Below are positions 11,413-22,352 of a DNA stretch of 64,000 bases, one piece after another (positions within the stretch are counted from its first letter, which is position 1; every line of letters begins with the position of its first letter). The notes beneath the pieces are model-generated. The model saw nothing but the letters and a program-made list of their open reading frames with translations, ran no database searches and had not been told where the DNA came from. A program made the position numbers and the translations under genes. Source of the DNA: Nitzschia sp. DOCU1 (taxonomy: Eukaryota > Bacillariophyta > Bacillariophyceae > Bacillariales > Bacillariaceae); assembly GCA_951394045.1 (NCBI GenBank), contig OX595987.1:3472001-3536000 (forward strand), written 5' to 3'.

Positions 11413-12700
11413 ATGCCGTTCTTTGGAATGGCAGCATCTGTAAAGAAAACAGGCGTTTTCCTCCTTGCCCTGGCGATCGTGTCAGCACTGGTGTCAACGG
11501 CAGGGCACAATGATAGCGACTTGACAGAATTGTCCTCGGCACCATCCTTGTGGTTAAGAGGAAATGAGGTCGATAGTCCTATGAGTAGCATGACGGACCT
11601 TTCGTCAGTGTTTCCTACACTGCGAGAAACGATGGAAATGGCCAATCTTTCCGCGCTCGTCTACGAGTTCAAAGAGAAAGACCAGAACTATTGCTCGTCG
11701 TATTCTAATGCTGACGGGGTTAGGTGCCATTGGTACTTTCATGACGAGAAAATCGGCACTCAAGTTATGCTGACTTCCAACTCAAAAAAGAAGTACTTTG
11801 CGATTGTTTTTGCTGGTACAGACGATATGAGAACTTCGCTCGAAGACATGGATATTGCCAAGAAAGCGTTCGGGAATAATGGCACTGTACATTTGGACAA
11901 CCCCGACGTGAAAGTTCATGCAGGATTTGACAATGCTGTGTTTTCGGGTGTTTTTGAGCAAATCGTCAAGCGCCTGAAGTGGCTTCAATGGCGTCATCCG
12001 CTCTACCATAAGGTGTATACCACCGGGCATTCGCTCGGGGCCGCCAATGCTATACTGACGGCTACTGCATTAGCGTTAGAGGGACAGGCTGTTACATCCA
12101 TTAATTTTGGATGCCCTCGAACAGGAAATCATGCTTGGAGGGACTATTTGAATAGTACTTCGCCTTTGAATTCCAAACTTGGTATTTGGAGGGTGGTACT
12201 GGGGTGGGACCTCGTGCCTCGTTTGCCCGACTTTTTCGAGCACGTGGGCCATACCATTCAACTTTGGAGCGAAGAACATGAAAAATACGATAAAGATGAT
12301 CCAGATCTGGTCGAATGTTACTATCGACACTGTAAGTGGAGGACGGTCTTTTGTGCCCTGAAGGCTTGGACACTTTGTAATCGTGTCTCAATTCTAACCA
12401 ACTCTGCTATTACATATAGACGGCGACGAAACGTTGGGCTACGCCGGCGTTCCAGCAGGTTGGAATGCCAAGCCATATGCATGGGTTCCTGCTGCCATTT
12501 TGTACCATCACATGGGACGATACCTTGAGTACCTCGAAATTTTACGGCAACACAAATTATGGGTCCACTCGTTCAAGAATAGTATTTCACCGATTGGATA
12601 CGATGACGACGCCTACGCTGAACCTCCGGATGACTGGTACGCAGCTGATTCGGAATATCGAGTTGTGGCAGAATCGTTGACTTCTCGTGAGGAACGATGA
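11413..12700 (+). CDS. Secreted class 3 lipase
   Basis: Two exons, 11413-12331 and 12420-12700, give 399 residues. An N-terminal signal peptide is visible (KKTGVFLLALAIVSALVSTAG). The alpha/beta-hydrolase core carries the lipase_3 features: AIVFAGTDD (oxyanion-hole strand), the nucleophile elbow TGHSLGAANA with Ser207, a second-strand FGCPRTGN, catalytic Asp266 in GWDLVPRLP and catalytic His306 in YYRHYGDE, which is formed across the exon junction. It should hydrolyse acylglycerols or related ester lipids in the secretory pathway or outside the cell. The nearest Met upstream in frame is the one used; no ER-retention signal is present. Family assignment is firm, the exact substrate is not. Confidence 0.9.
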
Positions 12701-13064
12701 GCCGTCGGAAGCCGCTGCTGCCCTTCCCCAAGCGTCGTCTGTCTTCGCGTGGTCCAATAAGCGGCTACACTGCTCTCGACTTGCGTCGAGACGAAGCATA
12801 GTCGTCAATGTTTGGTCGTCTACGCCAACGGGGTGACTCGAATCATTAGATTCGAATCGTACTCGGGGCCATGGTGCCTTTGGGGGCTGGATCTCCTTTG
12901 TACATTCGAGACTTTTGAAAGCCAGGGTTACTACATGCATCGTCAGGAAACTATCTACCAGGATGCCTGGATGACACGCTACTTGATCGATATTAACTAT
13001 TTACAATTTACAAGGATAGACCAAAACGCCTCCACGGCGGTGCTCTGTGATCTAAACTAAAAAA
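12701..13064. other. Intergenic between convergent genes
   Basis: About 360 bp between the stops of the lipase (+) and the small minus-strand gene. Probably two 3' UTRs; no feature recognised. Confidence 0.5.
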
Positions 13065-13709
13065 TCATTGAAAAGTGCCCTTGTTGCCCAATTCACCATT
13101 CTCTCGTTTGACAATGGTCTTCGTTTGCACCATCATATCCACCAATGCCCAAAGCTGTAACTCTTCTGGCGTTTTATCACGCTTTTGTACAACCAAATCT
13201 TCCTCCTCGTCGTCGTTCGTAGTACTGTTTGGCTCTACCGATACGGGAGGAGCCGCACTTGCTGCTGCTTGATCTTCAAAAAATTTCTTCTTGGCCTCAT
13301 TTTGAACTTCATCTCCCACTTCAATCAACACTTTATCGAATAAATCGGTAAATCGTTTCGGCATGCCATTGGGTCTTGCGAGAGCTTCATGAAAGACCTT
13401 TTTGACCCGAGTCCTACGATCATGATCGGTAGGCTCTAGACTCAAGGACCAAATCAAATCACGCATTTCTTGACATTCCGTTTCGGAATAATCTTCACTG
13501 TCGGAAGATGCATATTTTTGTAGCGTCTGGTGCTGCTGCCGAGGAGGAATGTGGGGGGAAGGTTGCAGTTGTCGTTGATGTGGATGATAATGGCATTGTT
13601 GAAATGGCGAAGGAATCACCAACGATGTTACCGACGAGTCGAATAGTAGTATTATTCCGAGAATGGTGATTGTGCCGTGGCAAAACGACCAACTAGCCAG
13701 ACTTCTCAT
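13065..13709 (-). CDS. Unknown 214-residue protein with N-terminal targeting-like sequence
   Basis: A single-exon frame. The first 30 residues contain a hydrophobic stretch (TITILGIILLFDSSVTSLVI) resembling a signal peptide, then a His/Gln/Pro-rich region. A charged helical domain follows at about residues 70-140 (RDLIWSLSLEPTDHDRRT, then a Lys/Glu-rich helix around VLIEVGDEVQNEAKKKFF). The C-terminal third is acidic (DDEEEDLVV) and ends with a second short helix. The organisation (targeting peptide, short helical domain, acidic tail) suggests a secretory or plastid-imported protein. I do not recognise a family and propose no function. Confidence 0.6.
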   Translation of the reverse strand: MRSLASWSFCHGTITILGIILLFDSSVTSLVIPSPFQQCHYHPHQRQLQPSPHIPPRQQHQTLQKYASSDSEDYSETECQEMRDLIWSLSLEPTDHDRRTRVKKVFHEALARPNGMPKRFTDLFDKVLIEVGDEVQNEAKKKFFEDQAAASAAPPVSVEPNSTTNDDEEEDLVVQKRDKTPEELQLWALVDMMVQTKTIVKRENGELGNKGTFQ

Positions 13710-14623
13710 CGTTTGTTACAGACGGATGGTACAGACGCAGCAACAAAGGGGACAGCAGCAGAGGTGCGTATGATTTGGCTTCAATCCATGTTGTTCCTCC
13801 AAGGAGGAGAGAGGTGCGATCCGAAACGAACGAACGAACCAAAAGCAGGTGCTGTTGTTGTTGCAACGAAACGAACAGCTGCTGCCAATAAAAATGAGGG
13901 CGAAGCGGTATGACGATGACGCATTACTATTTTCGCGCGCGATCGCGACTTATTTGGACAGATTGTTGTAGTCGAAAGAGTCGTTCCACTTGTTTGTGTT
14001 CAGTCCTGCCACAAGATGAGTCCCGGGAAGTCTCCTGGACCCAATAGACCCGACAACACAGAATAGCGACTGTCAAAGAGGACGTAAGGGCTATACCGTT
14101 ATTGATCATTGACGATCTTACCAAATAATGATGTTTTCCGGCAAGAAATGGGTTTTGGACAGCGTTTCATTGGTACCAGGTACTACGATAGCTTTTCCTT
14201 TGTATGATAGAATGTCCCCAAGTACGGAGAGGTGCTCTCTGCGCTAAAACTCTCTCCAACGACGCGATCCGACCAGGGAGAGCCAGTGTGTCGCCAGGTA
14301 ATTCAAACAACTGAGATGGACAAGACTTTTGAATCTTGTGGTGTATTGACTCTGTTCGTTGCCATTGTACAAGCAAAGAGTGACTCTGTGTGGGCTGCTG
14401 CTTCTGCCCTGATACGCGTACGAAGTGATTCACTGCTGTAGTCGTTTGAATTTTGATCTCGCAGATCCAACGGCGGGGTGTGTGTCCCTGGTTGAAGTCG
14501 CTCGAGTATCCGATCAAGCAACGGCGAGCCATTGGCGTTCGGTGGGGGAAAAGACATTGCGTGTGGCTTGATTGACTGGCTGGCTGTCTTAGGTTTACTA
14601 GTAGATCGCTTTCATTAGCTAAA
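13710..14623. other. Intergenic, only unresolved short frames
   Basis: About 910 bp between the divergent starts of the unknown protein (-) and the kinase (+). An 84-codon minus-strand frame at 14303-14557 begins only 67 bp from the kinase start, and further minus-strand frames occur at about 14120-14235 and 13927-14124, but I could not join them by splice sites into one protein. A small spliced gene is possible but unsupported. Confidence 0.35.
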
Positions 14624-16183
14624 ATGGACATTCTTCGCAATGTCTTCCATGAGGAAGACTGGCCTGAGGAGGCCGAGCAGATGTACGAGCGAATCGAAGT
14701 TCTGGGCAGGGGATCCTTTGGATTAGTTTGGATGGGTCGCCGGGTTGTCAAACCGGTGGACGAAGAAGACGACGAGTTTGTCGCTCTCAAAAATATTGAA
14801 ATCAAAGAAGAAAAGGGAAAGGTTTACGCTCAACGGGAAATTTCCATTCTGTCTGAGCTCAGGCATCCCAATGTGATTCGTTTGATTCGAGCCTTTCCGA
14901 TCTACAAGGATACGGCCCGTTTGGTGGCCCTGCAGCTGGCTAGAGGCCCGAACTTGCAGCGTGTAGTGAGTAAGCGGGGAGCCTTGGGGTTGCCCCTGGC
15001 GAGATTGATTTCGCGGCAACTCGTGGCGGCGGTCAGTTATTTGCACGGGCGTGCTGTATTGCACCGGGATATCAAACCCACCAACTGCATTCTAGAGAAC
15101 ACGGAGCTCCCCCCACAAGAGTATTATGACTACACACAGGATCTCGCCATTTGGAGCGATGGTGCAGATGCACAGGAAGCTGTCGAAAGAAACAAGTGGA
15201 GGATGATGCTGGTGGACTTTGGCTTTGCCCGAGCCCTGGAAGAAAAAGAAATCAAAGAGCAAACGAAACCCATGCGAAACTCCATCATTTTGGAAAAAAC
15301 AGTCATTGCAAATAGTGATGCGCACTCGACGGATGATATGTCTGAGATAGATGATATGGCGCTGATTGAGCGAACGGCTGCGGCACTTCGCCGCGAGTCG
15401 ATCCAGGAAGACGAGACCTATGTAACTCTCGGACAGGACGACGGAAATCGAAAGCAACGAAAGTCCTATGTGTCCACGCTGATTGGAGTTGACGAGGGCA
15501 ACGACGAGGGGGGAAAGGACGGCGAAAATGGAACGGCTGCAAAGAGGAGGCCTTCTCGTATGCGGGGAGGGCGGCGGCCGCACCCACATCGGCTTTCGAC
15601 CACTCGTGCCAAGATGCGGTCCATGAGTGCCCTTGGGACCAAAGCGTATGCTGCACCAGAAATTAAGCACAAGCTTCGCAATAAAACTACTGCCGATCAC
15701 GAAAAGGCGAATGCAGCATTGACCGAGTGTGTTGCAGACTATGGAATGATTGTCGATGCGTACTCGGTCGGTTGGACGTTGCGCGTGATTTTGACAGGTG
15801 TTCCTCCCAACTCGACCATTTCACAGTACATGAGAAAGTACAATGGAAAGGAAGTTTCCGAAGAATTGGAAGAAGTTACCTGCTGCTGCTTTGGAGGAGG
15901 CACCTCCAGCAAGCCCAAGGAAGCCAAACCTCCGTTCCGTGTTCGTGATACGGACGAAATGCCCAAGGGCGCAACACTCTTTATTTCGGCTTTGACCAAA
16001 CCAAACCCAGAAGATCGATTGAGCATTCGAGAAGCCCAAAATCATCCATGGATCAAGGGTGACGAAACGGAAACCCCATATGAAGTCGTGCAGGGCGACA
16101 TTCCGTCTCATCATGGAGATCCAGTGGTTCCCTTAAAATGTGCTGGAGAATTGTCTCGCATCGTCGAAAATCATCATCGATAA
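14624..16183 (+). CDS. Serine/threonine protein kinase with a long activation-loop insertion
   Basis: A single-exon protein of 519 residues. Kinase motifs occur in order: Gly-rich loop GRGSFGLVW (28-36), the ATP-anchoring Lys56 in FVALKN, alpha-C Glu72, catalytic HRDIKPTN (His147-Asp149), the metal-binding DFG (198-200), and the APE-equivalent GTKAYAAPE (338-346). Between DFG and the APE motif are about 130 extra residues rich in charged, Ser and Arg residues, with several possible phosphorylation sites; typical kinases have 20-30 residues there. The motif after the insert and the final helix (NPEDRLSIREAQNHPWI) are AGC/CAMK-like, but I cannot place it in a subfamily. All catalytic residues are present, so it should be active. 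Confidence 0.9.
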   Translation: MDILRNVFHEEDWPEEAEQMYERIEVLGRGSFGLVWMGRRVVKPVDEEDDEFVALKNIEIKEEKGKVYAQREISILSELRHPNVIRLIRAFPIYKDTARLVALQLARGPNLQRVVSKRGALGLPLARLISRQLVAAVSYLHGRAVLHRDIKPTNCILENTELPPQEYYDYTQDLAIWSDGADAQEAVERNKWRMMLVDFGFARALEEKEIKEQTKPMRNSIILEKTVIANSDAHSTDDMSEIDDMALIERTAAALRRESIQEDETYVTLGQDDGNRKQRKSYVSTLIGVDEGNDEGGKDGENGTAAKRRPSRMRGGRRPHPHRLSTTRAKMRSMSALGTKAYAAPEIKHKLRNKTTADHEKANAALTECVADYGMIVDAYSVGWTLRVILTGVPPNSTISQYMRKYNGKEVSEELEEVTCCCFGGGTSSKPKEAKPPFRVRDTDEMPKGATLFISALTKPNPEDRLSIREAQNHPWIKGDETETPYEVVQGDIPSHHGDPVVPLKCAGELSRIVENHHR

Positions 16184-16692
16184 TCATCACTTACTACTTT
16201 GCCGTGCTTTGTTATAACGTCTTAAGCATAGTGACAAACTTGTTTCTTTCTTTTTAAAATTCCATTGTCGCCTGGTGAATCACCACGTGTGGTTATTGTT
16301 AGTTAAGGCAATCTCGCTACTATACTACCCGATGCGAGATGCAGGTCACCATTATTTAATAGTCGGATCCCTTGTCGGCCCTCCGACAAATGTCGATGGC
16401 CCAATCCTGCTATCGCAGCGAAACCAGTTACCAAGAGGTACGTTCTACTATAGTACCGGTAGCTACAGGTAGCTCTTCGTTATCTTCGATGTGCCTGAAC
16501 TCGGGTTGGATTCGACTGATTCGAGGCGTCTGTCTGTCATCAGGAAGGAAACGAGTCGCCGTAGAAAAGGCCCGCACATCACACTGACTGTCGACGATGA
16601 ACATCGATGCGGAGCCGCCCCCAGTCACACAACACCATTGGATTATTACACGAGCTCAGCTAGTGTAATAACTAACTCCTTATTGACAAACC
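16184..16692. other. Intergenic, no gene seen
   Basis: About 510 bp between two plus-strand genes (kinase, SF3B2). It contains the short repeated motif GGTAGCTACAGGTAGCT near 16457, similar to palindromes seen at 24361 and 59790. Nothing else recognised. Confidence 0.4.
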
Positions 16693-18495
16693 ATGGGCTT
16701 GTCTACGGCTGAGAAGAATCGCCGCAAGCGCGAGCGCAAAAAGCGAGAAAAGGAAGAGCGGCGCCACCAAGAGGAGGAAGCCCTGAAACAAGAGGACGAG
16801 AAGAAGGGCGACGATGAGGAAGTGGAAATTGAATATGTCGCGGAATCGCTACCGGAAATCATTCAAGCACCCAAAAAGGCGCCCCCCGAGGAACCTGTCA
16901 CGAATCCTTCCATACCCGAAGGTCTACCGCCAGCAATGGGTGGACCTGTAGCAGCAGCCCAAGAGAATCATCCGCCAGAAGAGGACATGGGTGAGATTTT
17001 GCGGCGGTTCCATGAACGAGCTGCTGTCTCGGCGGTCGTAACGGACGACGAGCGCAAGGCTGATGGAGCTTATGGAAAGAGTTCGGATGGTGGGTCCGAC
17101 GAAGAGAGAGAGGTTGATGATGATGATGACGATGAGAGGAGAGAAAAGGCTATAAGCAAGAATAAACTGAGGGCCTTGATTCGACCGTCGGTGGCCGATC
17201 TCAAGCGTCGTGTCAAACGACCCGATCTCGTGGAAGCACATGATGTCACTTCCGCGGATCCCGACTTTTTGATTCATTTAAAAGCAATCCCTGGGACCGT
17301 TCCTGTCCCGATCCACTGGGGGCGCAAGCGGAAATATCTTCAGGGAAAGCGTGGCTTTGAAAAGCCTCCGTTCAAGGTGCGTGAAAAACATGTGTTTGTT
17401 CGTTTGTTTTGTTTTGGCCACTGATCTAACCTCTTCTCCTACACTTAGCTCCCCGATTTTATCGTCAAAACGGGAATCACCGAGATCCGAGACACGGTCG
17501 CTGAGGACGAGGCCAAACAATCTGCCAAACAAAAGAATAGATCACGTGTGAACCCCAAAATGGGATCCATGGATGTCGATTACAAAACCTTGCATGAAGC
17601 CTTTTTCAAGTACCAAACCAAGCCGAAAAACTTGTCGAAATTTGGGGATTTGTATTACGAAGGAAAAGAGTTTGAAACCTCTACGGACAAGAAACCAGGA
17701 GGTCCTTTCAGCAAAGAACTACGGGCGGCTTTGGGCATGACGTCGGACTCGTCGCCGCCACCATGGCTTATTAATATGCAGCGCTATGGACCACCACCTA
17801 GTTATCCGAACTTGGCCATTCCTGGATTAAATGCTCCTTTACCAAATGATCAGTGTCAATATGGGTATCATACTGGTGGCTGGGGTAAACCTCCGATGGA
17901 TCAGTATGGCCGCCCATTGTACGGTGGAAATCCCTTTGATCCACCAGGTACTGGCAGACGAGACGACGATGTCAAGGTGGGCATTATCACGAGCGATGGT
18001 AAGACTATCTCGAAGAGCCCATGGGGCATGCCTGTCGGAGAGTTTGTCGGGCTGGAGGACCATGAAGAATCGTCCGAAGAAGAGGAGTCTTCCGAGGAAG
18101 AATCCAGTGTCGATGAAATGGAGGAGTCCGAGGAGGAAGAAGAAGAACGAACGGATGGAATTGAGTCGGTACTTCCATTGCCACCTGCCGCGGCGAATAC
18201 AGCACCAGGCGATTTGCGCAAGCAACCTGCTGGCGACGAGACGCCCATGACACTAGGCAACCACCCCAAACAATTGTATCAAGTGATCGAACAAACGAAG
18301 AACACCGACAAGAATCAAGCCGGTGTCTTTCAATCCGACGTCAAATACATGGTGCCAGGCGCAACATCGGCTGCCGTTCCCGACGGTGCCGAGAGTGTAC
18401 TCTCGAAGGCCATTCCGCCGAGTGAAACTGCCAAACGAAAGCGAAAGCACGACGACGACGAGGAAGGCGATTTGGATAAGAATTTCAAATTCTAG
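16693..18495 (+). CDS. SF3B2: Splicing factor 3B subunit 2 (SAP145/Cus1)
   Basis: Two exons, 16693-17376 and 17449-18495, give 576 residues. The N terminus is a Lys/Arg/Glu-rich coiled region. The conserved core (DUF382) begins around KLRALIRPSVADLKRRV and VPVPIHWGRKRKYLQGKRG, and is followed by the PSP domain PPPWLINMQRYGPPPSYPN. The C terminus has an acidic Glu/Ser stretch and a short basic tail (KRKRKHDDDE). SF3B2 is part of the U2 snRNP SF3b complex, binds near the branch site and contacts SF3B4. It is shorter than the roughly 900-residue human protein because the N-terminal SAP and proline-rich regions are missing. Its stop lies only 30 bp from the stop of the convergent DUF547 gene. Confidence 0.93.
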
Positions 18496-18525
18496 CCACT
18501 AATAACTATTGAGGAGTTAATAGAA

Positions 18526-21500
18526 TTAGGAGGCTGTCTCGTCTTGCTCCAATGTCAAGAATCGACATTCGAAGTTGTAGACCGAAAATTTGACGGTGAA
18601 CATCCCGAGCTCGTAGATTTGCCTTTTATCATTCCAGAGACGATTTAAGTATTTCTGCTGCTCCAGGTCCAAGTACGGCTCGATTGCCTTTAGAATATCG
18701 CTGGTGCTGCCGTCCCCAAAGTCGTCTGCAAACCACTGGCAGACTCGGGGTAGCGAGATGGATGCATCCTTGGATCCCTTTGGCTTTACATTTACAGTTT
18801 CAGCAACAAAGGCACGCGTAACGCGTTCCAGTTGTTCTTCCAACTTTTCGGGTGAATAAACCGGGACGGAGCTGGTGGGCATACTCAATGACCCGCAGTT
18901 CAATACGAAATTGATTCGAGGATCTGCCTTGGAAAGAGCAAATTGGTATTGCGACTTTGGTACTACAAAGCGCGAAAGAAATTGCGAAGGAAACGACATT
19001 TGCGCCCGAATGATGTTGTGTTCGAGTTCAGCGAGAGAGAAAATATCGTCCGCGCATTGGTAGGCAATGGTGTTAAAGTAGGAAAGCCACTTTAAACTCG
19101 AGTCAGGCTGCCCAAGAACGATAAAAGCGTGCATGATCATGACATGGTAGATGTTCAAGAAGAACGCCAACCGCTCCTCTTCATTCAAGGAATGCACATC
19201 CGCCTCCTTCAATGCCGACGTACAGTTTAAGAATTCGATTAGATCCGTGTCGTTGGGACCCTTGGGTTCAAGTGCAGTAGCCTTCCGTAGTGCAGTCTCT
19301 GCCAAGCCTAATGTAGTCTTTGGATCAGTCGTAGGTGGCGTGTGAAAACTAAACCTTCGGCTGTTGAGAAGTTTGCGCTTCGTACAATCCCACATTGAAC
19401 TTTTCTGGAGGAACTCAGCAGAGGGTTCATCGACTTCAATCAAATGGTTGGTGAACGAGTTCATACTTTGGCCCTTTGAAATTTCGCGTTTAGGCCGGCG
19501 CCCTTCAATTGCTTCCTTCCAACGTGTCCGATCAATTTCGGATCGCAACATCAGGCAAGTCATTCTACCAAACGTCTCTATGGACAGAAAGCAGTATCCC
19601 GATATGAGGGGGCATTCTTCTTCCAGGAGCGGTTTGACTTTGACCACGGCTGATAGACTGATTCGAAAGTGCGGCTTTGATTTGTCTAGTCGATAGAATT
19701 GAATTTCATCGTCTGTGATGCACCCCCACTCTTCAACCCAATGACGGTCGCTTACAGCTCGCGCAACAACACCCGAGAAGTCAGTGCCCGCCCGTCTTGA
19801 CAAACTGTCCCGCCGCAAAAAGCTCTTGTCGTAGAAGGATTGCATTTTTTGAAAGTCATTCAGCTTGGCGGGAGACGCCTTGCCCATCAGTGCTTCCGCA
19901 TATCGGAGACCAATTTTTCGACGATTCGTTTCCAGCAGTGAAAGGCGCTCCGAGAAAATCGTGAGATCCACCTCAACCAAGTGTCTATCACCCAGCAGCT
20001 CCTGACTGACTTCAAATGATCGAAAGATGGATCGTTTCCCCCCGTGACTGGCGCGAAAGGCGTACACGTGTGAATATTTGCCCTTGCTGCCGACAATATC
20101 AATCACACATGGACAGGCCTTGTCAATCAAACGCATTGCACCTGCATGGGAGCTTGCCGCAGAAATATCAGTAATACCATTGTCCACGTCAGGTAGCAGT
20201 GACTGACTCTCGACAGTATCGAAAAATTCCAAGTCATCGTCCTCGGGATCATCGTTGAGGGGAGGCAAGAGGCCATCTCCATTCATAGAAACCGACCCAT
20301 CCGTATCCGCCTCGATGAATTGATCTTCGCTCCAATCCGTATCGCTGCCACGATCGGCCACTGGCAGCCCTTCCTCAGTAGTCTTCTCAAGATACTTCAT
20401 CTCGACAGCTGCAATATATTTATTGGAAGTTATTAAATGCTGCTTGTGTGACTCGTCTATTTCGTACAAGACGACACTGGCGGAAGAGTTACCCCAGAAG
20501 GTCTGAAGATTGACATCTTTTCCAATGGGAAGCCGCACCACCGACCAACTCGGAAAGTCCAAATACATGGAATGAAAGGACATGGAATATATATCTTTTG
20601 TATTCCAATCGATCTTGGTCTTGTAAGCCTTTCGATTTTTCATAGAGTCGGGAGATTCTTCAAATTCAATCCCCAGTGGGGGTGGAGTTTCATCCTCGGG
20701 TGTGACCAAGAGTTGTTCAAAGAAAGTGGACGCTGGAAAGCAAATATGCGGTCTTTCTTTGTCATCTCCAAATGAGTAGTGTATTTGCGGATTGAACTTT
20801 TGTGACATTTTCAACAAAAGATTGCATAGCCCACTCGCCAACAGACCTAGTCGCATGGGATCGGAAATTTCCATGCCAGCATACAACTCTCCTTTTGGTT
20901 GATATTTCAGTTTTCCTTGAAGCTGCATAACAACCCGTCGTTTCTTTTTGGAAAATATTCGATCGTTCCAAAAGGGATCTTCCTTGGGATCAGCTGGTCG
21001 CATGATTAGCATGAGTTTCCCCACAAATAGTTCCGTTTGAATAGGTACGCCGATTTGTGAATTTAGCTGAAAAGGTACAAATTCGTTGCCATTGGACAAT
21101 ACTCGTACTCTCAACGATGGAAATAGCTTATTGGAAGACACGGTCGAAGATCTGTTACGAGCGATTTCGGGCATGGACGCCGATCGTTGCATTGTATGGT
21201 CGCGCCTGATTTGGTGGAAGGCGCGTGGATCTTGATCGATTTCGTTTCGTGAAAAGACGACTCCATTTGGTGATGATGGTGCCAAGAGACTGGCAATGGT
21301 AGCATTTCGTGACTCTTCCGTCTTCCAACTGTCTATTGTCGAAATCAGCAACGAGGCTCCACCAGGTAAACTGAGCTTGACAATGGTTGTTGTGTCCATC
21401 ACAATCTTTTCTTCCGTCTTTACTCCGAACAGAATCGCTCGTTCCCCTGCTTGCCGAATATCCTCCTCTTCCATGACTACTGACGAGTAGGTTCCTTTGG

Positions 21501-21726
21501 CATAATTGCACGACACCAACATCAGAGTTAACATTCGATCTTGCCAATGCAAAGATTCACTCGCTGTCGACGACTGCTTTTCCAGTAGAAATCGATCGGG
21601 GAATATGGCCATTAATGCTTCCCGATCTTCCTGGATGCAAGAAGAGTGCACCACCACGACACTCGGTGCAGCGCCCATGTTGATAATCGCCATCAAGATA
21701 AGATTGTTGGTGTTGGATCGGATCAA
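18526..21726 (-). CDS. Large DUF1769-PH-DUF547 protein
   Basis: An unbroken frame of 1,066 residues. About residues 200-350 match the DUF1769 pattern (QTELFVGKLMLIMRPADPKE, MQLQGKLKYQPKG, DDKERPHICFPASTFFEQL). An acidic linker follows. A PH-like domain is at about 665-750 (WVEEWGCITDDEIQFYRLDK to DRTRWKEAIEG). The C-terminal 250 residues are DUF547, with LAFFLNIYHVMIMHAFIVLG, a core INFVLNCGSLSMP and a terminal LNRLWNDKRQIYELG. The PH and DUF1769 parts suggest binding to membranes or phosphoinositides; DUF547 has no established activity. Start could be the first Met or Met12/Met17. Domain calls are from motif resemblance and should be read as likely, not proven. Confidence 0.82.
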   Translation of the reverse strand: MIRSNTNNLILMAIINMGAAPSVVVVHSSCIQEDREALMAIFPDRFLLEKQSSTASESLHWQDRMLTLMLVSCNYAKGTYSSVVMEEEDIRQAGERAILFGVKTEEKIVMDTTTIVKLSLPGGASLLISTIDSWKTEESRNATIASLLAPSSPNGVVFSRNEIDQDPRAFHQIRRDHTMQRSASMPEIARNRSSTVSSNKLFPSLRVRVLSNGNEFVPFQLNSQIGVPIQTELFVGKLMLIMRPADPKEDPFWNDRIFSKKKRRVVMQLQGKLKYQPKGELYAGMEISDPMRLGLLASGLCNLLLKMSQKFNPQIHYSFGDDKERPHICFPASTFFEQLLVTPEDETPPPLGIEFEESPDSMKNRKAYKTKIDWNTKDIYSMSFHSMYLDFPSWSVVRLPIGKDVNLQTFWGNSSASVVLYEIDESHKQHLITSNKYIAAVEMKYLEKTTEEGLPVADRGSDTDWSEDQFIEADTDGSVSMNGDGLLPPLNDDPEDDDLEFFDTVESQSLLPDVDNGITDISAASSHAGAMRLIDKACPCVIDIVGSKGKYSHVYAFRASHGGKRSIFRSFEVSQELLGDRHLVEVDLTIFSERLSLLETNRRKIGLRYAEALMGKASPAKLNDFQKMQSFYDKSFLRRDSLSRRAGTDFSGVVARAVSDRHWVEEWGCITDDEIQFYRLDKSKPHFRISLSAVVKVKPLLEEECPLISGYCFLSIETFGRMTCLMLRSEIDRTRWKEAIEGRRPKREISKGQSMNSFTNHLIEVDEPSAEFLQKSSMWDCTKRKLLNSRRFSFHTPPTTDPKTTLGLAETALRKATALEPKGPNDTDLIEFLNCTSALKEADVHSLNEEERLAFFLNIYHVMIMHAFIVLGQPDSSLKWLSYFNTIAYQCADDIFSLAELEHNIIRAQMSFPSQFLSRFVVPKSQYQFALSKADPRINFVLNCGSLSMPTSSVPVYSPEKLEEQLERVTRAFVAETVNVKPKGSKDASISLPRVCQWFADDFGDGSTSDILKAIEPYLDLEQQKYLNRLWNDKRQIYELGMFTVKFSVYNFECRFLTLEQDETAS

Positions 21727-22352
21727 GCTGTTGGAATCACACAGCCTTTTTGTTTCTGCTGTACGTAGTAGAAAATGGATTTACTCAGTTGAGAAAATGG
21801 TGGATTGATTGATGGTATGCGAAGCTAGTAGTAATCGCTCCTGCTCATGGAGAATATGGCAATGCTCTACAACCGCGATTCTGGATCCAGCGCAAAAACG
21901 AGAGAGGAAAGGCACGATCACAAGAGCGATGGCGGAACAAACATGACACCGACATGCATACATTTTGGTTTGTGGCATAGTTGAATAGAGTAGAGCCTGT
22001 GGGTTTTGGCCGGGCTGACGTAGATGATGACGACGGGCGGGGAGGAAACGCATACGAGCGAGAGTCGAACGGAAGCTCGCCCGTCGCGCAAACATGTGAC
22101 TCGGATTAGTCCATGCGCTCCGTCGGTTGTTCTTTTTGCTTCCAACATCGGGCGACGGCCATACCTGTGAACGTAGAACTCAGTACGTAGTGGAGTCGAG
22201 CGGCTCGAAATAAATGCCGAAACGCCATTGCCACGTGTATCACCACACGTTTCCAGTCGATGACGATGACGATGGGTGTGGGATGGATAAATGAGAATAT
22301 ACCATCGTCATACCCTTGAACGCCATTATTCAAGCAGAGGACCACCCATGCT
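21727..22352. other. Divergent promoter region
   Basis: About 630 bp between the starts of the DUF547 gene (-) and the STCH-like gene (+). No recognisable protein, RNA gene or repeat. Confidence 0.45.

Noticed and set aside
13927..14557. A small spliced minus-strand gene next to the kinase
   Set aside because: Three short frames look faintly coding, and one part recalls signal-peptidase motifs, but no set of GT-AG sites joins them into a continuous protein; kept only as an intergenic note.
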